In this document: one piece after another, positions 55,699-64,000 of the stretch
How positions within the stretch are numbered: position 1 is the stretch's first letter
Layout: each line of letters begins with the position of its first letter
Assembly (NCBI GenBank): GCA_003255025.1
Contig: QANY01008913.1
Span: 295,940-359,939, forward strand
DNA: 64,000 nucleotides
Source: Datisca glomerata
Lineage: Eukaryota; Streptophyta; Magnoliopsida; Cucurbitales; Datiscaceae
Reading direction: 5' to 3'
Made by a program: the position numbers and the translations under genes
Notes under the pieces: model-generated
What the model saw: the letters and a program-made list of their open reading frames with translations, nothing else
Told to the model about the DNA's origin: nothing
Database searches by the model: none

Positions 55699-56061
55699 GG
55701 AAATTCTTATTTTACCTTGCGGCAGAATGCCGCTAACAAGTTGCTAGAGAAGGTTTTCAAAGTAAGGCTTGATAGGGGATTCTATGGAGAATGTCTGGTA
55801 AGAATGCCTCTTGGCAACGTTTGTTTTCCTAACAAGTAAACCATTTATGTATTTGAATTGAACGGATGAAAGATACACACTATGGCTGTTGGGTCCGTAG
55901 TTTTTTTGCTTCTGTTTACTAATTTTTTTAATGTCATTATTTGAATATCTGAGCATCTTTTATTTCGCTATTGATTTAGGGAGTTGGAGCAGATGGGAAT
56001 TCTAACTTGAGTGATGAAACTGGCTAGCTGCTTAGTTTAAGAAGTGCCATAGCTGGTTTGA
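55699..56061 (+). pseudogene. Unrecognised two-exon gene fragment
   Basis: I do not recognise the family. Between an AG acceptor at 55697-55698 and a GT donor at 55798 lies a 33-codon open exon (GNSYFTLRQNAANKLLEKVF then KVRLDRGFYGECL). A second exon-like piece from 55980, same phase, reads GVGADGNSNLSDETG, a TAG, then LLSLRSAIAGL and a GT donor near 56061. The in-frame stop suggests a relic. An open stretch with SQKVGLQIAKGLGNLSNHGL at about 57535-57600 might be another piece. Confidence 0.35.
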
Positions 56062-59000
56062 GGTAAATATTTTCTTGGAAATATTGGAATTAATCTACGT
56101 TTGGAGTGCCTTCTTGATAAAAAAAATTATTTCATGCAGTTTTCTATTGGATTTCATCAATTTGCTAAAGATTCTCAACTTGAGCAAGTTATAGGTTCCG
56201 CCAATTTGGATACCTGGATGGAGTAGGTGGTAGATATGGGGGTTAATGGTGTCTATTTTCTCGGAGATAGTTATTATATCACGTACTACGTTATGAGCTT
56301 AAGTTGTTTATTATGAGCAGTAAACCAATATCATTGTGATAAAACTGTTTTGGAAAAAGTACATTATCGGTCCCTCCACTTTCCTATTTGTTTCTAAATG
56401 GTCCCTTTTCAAAATAAGCAATAATCACGCCTTCGTATTCATGTTCTGATGTTTCTTCTTGGTTTATGGCACCTTTAGATACTAGGCGAGAAGAGGAGTA
56501 ACACTAAAAGTAGAGAAAGGCAATGCAGTGGTCATAAGTGGGTGAAATGCAGGATCTATAACATTTTTAATAAAGAGGGAAATATATTTGTTTAAAGGAA
56601 ATCCAAACTAAAAGTTAGTAAGGCTCAAAATAGAAATCATGATTAGGAATATCTGAATGGCTTAGTTAGCACCTACGCGGCAATCACATGGCGTCTATGT
56701 AAGCTAAATGGATAGTGAAGTAAGTTAATGGAAGCTAACGGATTGACCGTATAGAAACATTTCCCAAAGTAGGACCATTTATGATCTTTTTGGGAAACAC
56801 GAATGACCTTTTAGAAACAATTGGGAAAGTAGAGAAGCCAGTGATGTTCTCCTTCATACCTGGTTAAGAAATATGTGATTTGTTGAGGTACACTGATACG
56901 GTAACATATTTTGGGTGTGTTGAGGTTTATTTTAACTAAATGAATAATTAATATGTAACTGAAAACAAGGTGCTTAGTTGGTAGGCATTTCAAACATATG
57001 CCACTACCCCGTGCTTTTCAGTGGACAATTTTTTTTACTCATCAATGTGTTCTTCGAATACTTGTGTTAAAAGTAGCTCAGTATAAGATATGTCTCCATC
57101 TTAAAAGCAGTTTCATTAGGTGCAGGTGTCTAGTCGGACTAGATGAATGAATCTTGGCTTTTGTGTTGGCAATGCATGTGGTGGTTCATATGGTGAAATT
57201 ACATTACTATGTTGTTCTAAGAAACTGCACAGCTTTATAATAGCATTTTGCAATGGTGTTGCTGCAGTCTGATGAACTTCCTATAAAAAACTAAGAAAAG
57301 TTGAAGAGATTCCTGCACTCACGAATGCCAATTTCCATGTTATGATACCTATCTCCTTCTCATGTTCCATGGATTTTTGGTCCACGTTCCAATTAGATGT
57401 CCTTTCTTGGCTACGGAAGGACACGAAAGATGTCTAATGTGTCTCTGCATCAGAAGTGCGTCGTCATAGTTCATATGTAAATTATAACTATAGTTATGAG
57501 AAGAACTTATGCCTCCATGTACAGTCTTCTTCTTCTTCTCAGAAAGTTGGACTACAAATTGCCAAAGGCTTGGGGAACCTTTCTAATCACGGCTTAGACA
57601 AAGGAAAATTAGGGTCTTATTCTACGCTACTACTTACTTTTGGAAAGGGTATTTTTTTATTTTGCCGGTATGGCCGAAATAAGAGAATATTATATTAGGT
57701 AGTTAACATGCTTTTGTTGTTTTATTATTATACTCTCAATATAACTTATTTTTGTTTTAGATTTTTCTTTCTCTTTTTCATGGCTTCCTTTGTTTTGCTA
57801 TTTTTTTTTCACATATTACTTTTACAAATTTCGTAGATTTCAATCAGAATCTTCGTATTTTCCGATTTCATCTTTTTCAATTCGTTTGCAACATAAATAT
57901 CAGGATATTTTGTGGTTGATTTTGTTCCGTTTGCTGCCAAAATTGTTTGATTTGGGTTTCTCCTTTACGACATTGTTGCTTGTTCATGAGTATGAGTTTG
58001 CATGTCATATCTAATTTTAGGGATTTTGAGTTTCATTTACGTTTTCTGCAATTTCTGTTATAGACAGTGATAAGAGTATAAATTTTTATTTTCTACATAT
58101 TTTGTGTGTATACTGTTTTCTACAGATTTTCATAATTAATATCATATGGTATATGAATACATATTATATGCTTATAATTGTAGACAATATTATATTTACA
58201 TACTGATAGTATATATTTATGAACTCATAGTTTCTATGACCATTATGATGGATATTGTTGATATGAAGATGGATAGTAAACTTCGGATGATATATATAGA
58301 TTTGGTAATGAATGATAGTTTATGATAGAAGTATAGATTGAAATGATTTGAAGGACTAAGAGGTATATGATTATGTACTACAAGTACGTAAATTTATACG
58401 AAATATAATTTTGAATGAATGACAATAAATGATGGATTGAAATGATTTGAAATTTATACTAACTTTATAATGACGGATACAAAACTTTATCTTTCTAAAA
58501 TGTGAGATCTTTATGATACTTGAATCATGGTTTCACACATATATGGTACTATACTATGCGTATAAAAATATATATTATTGAATGTTTTAACATTGTTAAT
58601 AAATTTGGCGTTGAACATTCTCATTTACATAATAAACTTGGCTGAAATTTCTTCATTCATCTACCTGCATCATAAAGACGAACTATGAATTATTAACCAT
58701 CTTATATTTAAGAACAAAAAAGTAAAATACAATCAATGAATTACGATGACATATAAAATAGTATATAATTATGTAATATATAATCATATGTGCAGAATAT
58801 ATAGTAATATATCACATAACAAATCTTAAGTATGAGAAATCTACAGAATATAGAATATACTGGTTTGCTTCCGGAAAATAAAGTGAAATAGAGAGACAAA
58901 CTATTAACTCGCAAAATAGTTACATTAAATCAATTTCATGAAGAAAAATTCAAATAAACTCAGAAAATATCCATAACAATCACAAATCTCAGAAAAATTA

Positions 59001-60830
59001 GACATGAACTTTGGATTAAACCTAAATCACAAGCACAAAAAACTTATATCTGGTTTTGACCTTCGCGATTCTTTGATTTTCTCTTAGCTTTTGTCGTTGA
59101 CAGGTTGTTTCGAAGTTGGTCAGGTTCGTTGCGTCACTTAGGAGCTGGGGTTAGGGTTTGCATTATTTCAGGATATTTTTGCAGCTAATGTCGTGGAGTT
59201 CCTTTGTCCTTCATTTTGTAAGTAATGGTAGATTCGTCTTTTTATTAAATCTGTTAGGGTTTGTTAATCTGTCACTTTATATTTGGGCCATTTGTGTAAA
59301 ATGATAAATATTGAGCTAATTCTCCTTTATTTTGATATAATTGACTAATTCCCTAATTGAGCCTTAAATAAAACTGAAGTAGTAAATACTATGGCTTCGC
59401 GCTTGGTTCATAGCCATCCAGTGCCATTTATTCCCTCTTTGGTGCCTAAACATTTGAATGGTGGCTTCTTATCAATACATATCTAATCAGAAGGCTGTGA
59501 GGAATCTTACACACTTACGCATGTTTACCAAACATGTTTAATCGGATTGAAAATTTAGATTCAGAATACAGAGTTTATAATTAGCTTTAATTTATAATTT
59601 TATTAGATTGCCCTAATATTTTTTCACGATAGCAATATTTCTTTTGCTATATATTATTATTAAAAAATAATTTATCAAAATAAAAGTACATTATCTAATT
59701 ATAAATATAATTATCCATAAAGATGCATTTCAATAAAAAATTATTTTTAAGTCAATAATAATTTATTCGTTAGAAATTCATAAAGCTAAATATTATATAT
59801 TATATGTAACCTGAACATGAAAATTCATTCATTTACATGAATTGAAGAAATATTTTTAAATAAAATAAACTTTCCCCCAATATATAGGATCTGTAAAGTT
59901 CATGAATATCATTTTCTAAGTAAATTCAAATAGTAGGCTCTAGATTACAATTTCAATAATATTATAAACAAGTTAAAGTTAATGTAGTTCTTATGACGGA
60001 AAATTTCTTTTAATTTTGATTACAATTTTTTAAATTAAATATATTTATTCTAATAATAATATTAATTTTAAATTTTATATGTTATTGAAATTACTTAACA
60101 CGTGCAAATCATGTAACTTTTGACTAATATAACTAAATATAGAATACAAATATTAGAAGTTCATAAATAGATATGTTCATCACATCTGTGTGTCCTAACA
60201 AATCTTTCGTTATATAGCCATGCAGAAGCATCACTAGCAACATAGACAATCAATATTTATTGAAGTATTATGATTAATATGTTAAGTGATGAAATTAGTC
60301 TCTCTTCCTTCTTTTAGTCATAAACGAACCATATTTGTGGTATCAATCCATAAAATTAATAAAAATTCAATTAGAAAATCAACCATCTAATCGTCGCCAA
60401 AGCCATTAACATAGGGGCTTTTTTAAGTAAGGACCTCTAAGCTTAAGCTTAAGTTGTCTTAGATTTGGTCCGACGCTTATCATAAATAAGAACCCACAAA
60501 AACAAAGTTGAGAAATTAGATGTATGGGCCATTTTAATTTATTTTACTAATTTAGACAATGACCGAAAATTTTCTCATTTGCACAAGGCCCAATTTTTCA
60601 TAATAAATATGTAAAATGTCAAAAATGGAAGGAATGAAATATCTTTAGCAGCAGTGTATTGTACAATGGCCGCCACGAGCATCAGTCCATCCCCTATTTT
60701 TTAACATGTACATCCCCCGTTTTTTTGGATAGTTAATCTTAATTAAAATAGAATTTCTCTATATGAATTACACATTGGACAACTAGTGGGAAGGAACTTC
60801 AGAAGCAGCAGATGAAGAACGCTATCAATG
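56062..60830. other. intergenic, no gene recognised
   Basis: Mostly AT-rich. Apart from the possible exon near 57535 I see no supported feature. Frames at 57456-57698 and 57790-58014 are short and lack known motifs. Confidence 0.4.
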
Positions 60831-60845
60831 ATTTAATCAAGTAAT

Positions 60846-61135
60846 GTTAATATGTATTAAGAAGTTAATGACATGAATTATAATTAACATTGATTTGGTT
60901 TGAGTGTCAATGTGTATTAACATGTTTAAGTATGTATATTTTATCAATATGTATCTATGAGCATGAATATAATGTACTTATGTGTTTACAATACTATTAT
61001 TGATGTCAATATGTATTTACATTGATTATAATACTTTATTGAATGGTGTAAATTTTTTGTCTGTGTGAATATCAATTAACATGAGTATAATGTCAATATG
61101 TATTAACAAGACATATTCTCAGTGTCAATCTCTAT
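60846..61135. repeat. Degenerate tandem repeat with TGTCAATATGTATT units
   Basis: The word GTCAAT(A/G)TGTATT recurs at about 60909, 61000 and 61091, with a weaker copy near 60847. Period about 90 bases. Confidence 0.55.
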
Positions 61136-61274
61136 TAGCACCTGAAAATGAAAACACGTTTATGAAGAATAAAATCATGAAAACTAAAAACAATAAACTC
61201 CCCTTTGTAAAAAAATGAAAAGTTATATGGGAGAGAGGGGGGGAGGGAGAGAAATAAGGGTTTTAGCTACCAAC

Positions 61275-61540
61275 ATTTTGGTCGCTAAAGCCCAAAAAAT
61301 TCATTGCGAACTTCGTCGCTTTTTCTTCATCAGCGAAAGTCTTTCGCGACGACATACAGATCTCGTTGCACTAGCCTTTAGCGAAAAAAAAAACTGGCCG
61401 CGAAAAGCTTTCACGACGAAAATAAATATTGGTCGCGAAAACAAAATAAAACTGGTCAAAAAAAGCTTTTGCGACCAAAAAAACTTTCGTCGCTTTTGCC
61501 ACCATTTTTTTGTCATGAAATGTTTTCGGCGACCAAATTT
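61275..61540. repeat. CACTA subterminal repeats
   Basis: Short words in both orientations: TTGGTCGCTAAAG, TTCGTCGCTTTT, TTTCGCGACGA, GGCCGCGAAAAGC, TTGGTCGCGAAAA, TTTTGCGACCAAA, GGCGACCAAATTT. Such arrays bind the element's TNPA-like protein in En/Spm. Confidence 0.85.
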
Positions 61541-61769
61541 TACATTACAAAATGTTGTAATAGTAATTAATATCATCAGAACCTGATATTTTTCTAAGAA
61601 ATACATATATATCATCGATATAGTAGTTCATTACAAAATCTCTAAATCATAATTCATTACAGAATTTGGTTCACAAATGTATCCAAAGAAAAATAAAGAA
61701 GAGGGTATTTAAAGTTTGATGTTACAACTACAAAACTTAACAAATCTCTATAGCTCATGTTTATATTGT

Positions 61770-62025
61770 TGAGTCATCGTCAAGAGATGGAAAACCGTTT
61801 TAACGAGCCCAAGCAAGTAAGCTTTGAAGTTGACTCTCCATCGAATTGATTTGTTTATTTAATTCTATATTTTCAACTCCAACTCGACTCTTTTTCTTGG
61901 AAGATGTCGGTGGGGCTCCATGTCCAAGACCTTTATTTTGCCCAAGGACTTCTTCAAGTATCTTTTCTTCGGAGCGAGGTGTGACATCCTCAACGATAGA
62001 CTCATCTCGTAAAGACGTTCCTATG
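61770..62025 (-). pseudogene. CACTA second protein, C-terminal exon
   Basis: The minus strand reads DESIVEDVTPRSEEKILEEV, LGQNKGLGHGAPPTSSKKK and, after a few residues, ELNKQINSMESQLQSLLAWA then a stop. LG.GLG.G followed by a short coiled coil is the usual tail of Ptta/En-Spm plant proteins. The tandem array at 62056-62640 lies in the intron before it. Confidence 0.65.
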
Positions 62026-62055
62026 TAGCATCACAATGAGCCAAACTTTAAATTA

Positions 62056-62640
62056 AAACTAACACTATTATCTTTAGACAAGGAGCATCAATAAGAAAGT
62101 ATTCAAACATCATCATCAAGCACGCTCATATACAAAGTAATAAGCCCCCCCACACATACACATTGAAACTAACACCATTATCTTTATACAAGGAGCCTCA
62201 ATTCAAAAAATATTCAAAAATCATCTAACACGTTCAGATACAAAGTCATAATACCCTAACACACACATTAAAACTAACACCATTATCTTTAGATAAGGAG
62301 CATCAATTCATAAAATATTAAAAAATCATCTAACACGCTCAAATACAAAGTGATAAGGCCCCCCCACACACACTGAAACTAGCGTCATTATCTTTAGACA
62401 AGGAACATCAATTCAAAAAATAATCAAAAATCATCTAACACGTTTAGATACAAATTGATACCACCCTCACACACATCGAAACTAACACTATTATCAAGAT
62501 AAGAAGCATCAATTCAGAAAATATTCAAAAAATATCTAACATGCACATATACAAATTGATAACCCCCTATACACACACTCACACACATATTGAAACTAAC
62601 GCTATTATCTTTAGACAATGAGCATCAATTCAGAAAATAT
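62056..62640. repeat. About 105-bp minisatellite, 5.5 copies, inside CACTA intron
   Basis: Units start AAACTAACACCATTATCTTT, continue with AAGGAGCATCAATTCA and ATCTAACACGCTCA, and end in a C-rich then CACACA stretch. Starts by eye: 62056, 62165, about 62270, 62374, 62477 and 62592. Confidence 0.88.
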
Positions 62641-62920
62641 TTTAGAGGGGTTACTCACATATCATTCATGAGCCGTATCATTCTACCAACCTTTTGTAGC
62701 ACTGAAATGTGTGTTGTAAAATATTTTAATTCGAGTAGGTGCTACTCCAATTGAAGCTTCCTATCCAAAATGTAACGAAAGTTGAGTCGTTAATTATTAT
62801 ATACTAAAAAATAATATTTTGATTCACCTGATGAAATCAATGATCCAGAAAAGATACATTCTCTCCATTATGATTGTGTGAAAGGTTTTGACGGTTTTGA
62901 GAATTGGTTTTTAACCGTGC

Positions 62921-63121
62921 CTATAATAAATGAGTTTTATGATTGAAATAATTAGTCAAATGATCAAAATGTAATAAATAAGCTTTGATAATAGGAATTA
63001 GCTCAAATTTCTTCGTCTCCCAAATTGTGCATAGCCAATCCCAATCATCCTGTGATACACCCTTATAAGGATATTGCCGTGCTATTAGTGGATCTTTAAA
63101 TTTTTTATAATGTCTATGCAA
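62921..63121 (-). pseudogene. CACTA Ptta/En-Spm domain fragment
   Basis: The peptide MHRHYKKFKDPLIARQYPYK, then GVSQDDWDWLCTIWETKKFE, is the core of the plant transposase Ptta/En/Spm family, which accompanies TNP2 in CACTA elements and is thought to bind DNA. The usual continuation (NR…HTAGS) is missing or decayed after WETKKFE. Confidence 0.85.
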
Positions 63122-63299
63122 TGTGTACTTGTATTCCTTGTATGTGTCGGTGTTTCAAATGTAATCCAATCAATCATAGCATTACTGGTCGATTCAAAAG
63201 TAAAATAGACCTGCAATAATCTTTTAGTACAGTCACGCAATAAAAAAATATATATCAATAAATAGATGTATCATTATTACTTGCAGCCTATCAATTATA

Positions 63300-64000
63300 A
63301 CTGCCAAAAATTCTTCAGGCACATTAAATAAGGTCGTAGCTCAGGACATTTGTCTTTTCCTTCATTCTCTTTCCAGAATAAAACACAATCATATTTACAA
63401 GAATGAATGGTGTCATATCTCAACCCTAAATCTCATAGTAAGAGGCTGGAATTTTTTAGCCTACTGGATGAGAATCATTTAAAACTTCAAGTAATTGATC
63501 AAATGATTTATTGCTCCAATGATTAAGCATTTTGATATGAATCAACTTCACAATAAAAGATAGTGAAGTATACTTTTGACAACTAGGATAAAGTTTTTCT
63601 TCAGCTTCACTAAACAAATAACTAAATCTATCTAACGTCTCTGCATTTAGATTTATTCTATCAGTATTATCCTCTCTAACTCGTTCACCATTCACCTCTA
63701 TCCCAACAAAACCACACATGTTATCTAACATTTCTCTCATCTCATCATCATCCTCAACATCATCATCACCACCAAAGTGAGATGTAGTATTATTTATCTC
63801 CATATTTGGTGAATGTGATATCTTTGTATCTCTTTCACCATGAAACACCCAACGATCATAGTTCAATGCCATTCCATATTGGCACAAATGTATTTTAACT
63901 TCTATTAAAGACAATTGTCTTGAATTAAGACAGTTTTTTACATGGACAATGAGTTTTCCCCTCTACATTGAGATAATTATCGGCCACACTCATAAACTAT
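63300..64000 (-). pseudogene. CACTA TNP2 transposase, N-terminal part
   Basis: The transposase-associated domain starts at the window edge (THCPCKK, broken frame). Then 63456-63914 is open: YDRWVFHGERD, an acidic stretch with DDDEMREMLDNMCG, and FSEAEEKLYPSCQKYTSLSF with LNHWSNKSFDQLLEVL. After a frame change, about 63330-63420 reads IHSCKYDCVLFWKENEGKDK. These match TNP2 in order. The RNase H-like catalytic region should follow but is absent. In active elements TNP2 cuts the transposon ends. Confidence 0.88.

Larger units (their letters stand above)
61260..64000 (-). mobile_element. CACTA (En/Spm) transposon, 3' part, cut by window edge
   Basis: The minus strand carries the N-terminal part of a TNP2-type transposase, directly followed by a Ptta/En-Spm domain, and ends in a cluster of subterminal repeats (61270-61540). 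The catalytic core of TNP2 is missing between 63300 and 63121, so this is an internally deleted, non-autonomous copy. The left terminus is uncertain: CACTAGCCTTTAGCG at 61364 resembles a CACTA end, but similar subterminal words continue to 61275. Confidence 0.85.

Noticed and set aside
61846..62028. A 60-codon plus-strand frame
   Set aside because: Antisense of the CACTA second-protein C-terminal exon, which has family-like sequence on the minus strand.
16656..64000. CRISPR arrays, bacterial operons or riboswitches
   Set aside because: Direct repeats here have plant minisatellite or transposon character with degenerate units; genes have spliceosomal introns, so a prokaryotic reading is untenable.

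Overview
The window is plant nuclear DNA, most likely from a eudicot. It has three intron-bearing or plant-specific host genes embedded in AT-rich sequence packed with plant-type transposable elements (Ty3/gypsy, Ty1/copia, LINE, TRIM, hAT, CACTA, Mutator-like MITEs) and one endogenous plant pararetrovirus. There is no bacterial-style operon structure. All calls come from reading the sequence by eye; no database search was run.

Layout. 1-3473: minus-strand Ty3/gypsy element cut by the left edge (start of RT, protease with a duplicated active-site block, zinc knuckles, gag, primer binding site, LTR). 3792-7440: remains of a Tat-like gypsy element, with minus-strand gag and protease, a degenerate tandem array, and an accessory ORF in the opposite (plus) orientation. 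9186-10645: decayed DNA transposon, probably hAT. 11572-16234: plus-strand gene for the plastid type II NAD(P)H dehydrogenase NDC1 (10 recognisable exons). 16656-20040: complete but dead hAT element with an exact 8-bp target duplication. 21064-22565: palindromic tandem repeats flanking a minus-strand acidic coding remnant. 23147-23818: small non-autonomous hAT. 24846-44385: plus-strand gene for cyclin-dependent kinase CDKE/CDK8 of the Mediator kinase module, 15 exons over 19.5 kb. 44494-44922: Mutator-like MITE. 45590-50735: minus-strand endogenous pararetrovirus (Caulimoviridae, florendovirus-like), broken and rearranged. 51806-52639: single-exon DOG1-domain gene with a TATA box. 52640-61200: mostly non-coding AT-rich DNA with a SINE-like element and an unrecognised exon pair. 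61260-64000: minus-strand CACTA transposon cut by the right edge.

The most informative region is the CDK8 gene. Its reading frame can be followed through all 15 exons with conserved splice phases (485 aa), although its introns have taken in a LINE, a 5'-truncated retroposon with a 12-bp target duplication, two Mutator-like MITEs (one of them split by a copia element), a TRIM, and one GC-AG intron. Intron 11 alone is 10.9 kb. NDC1 also has an intact frame from its transit-peptide region to the stop, but I could not find its initiator ATG. The three host genes have no evident functional link to one another (plastid quinone metabolism, transcriptional Mediator kinase, DOG1-type regulator).
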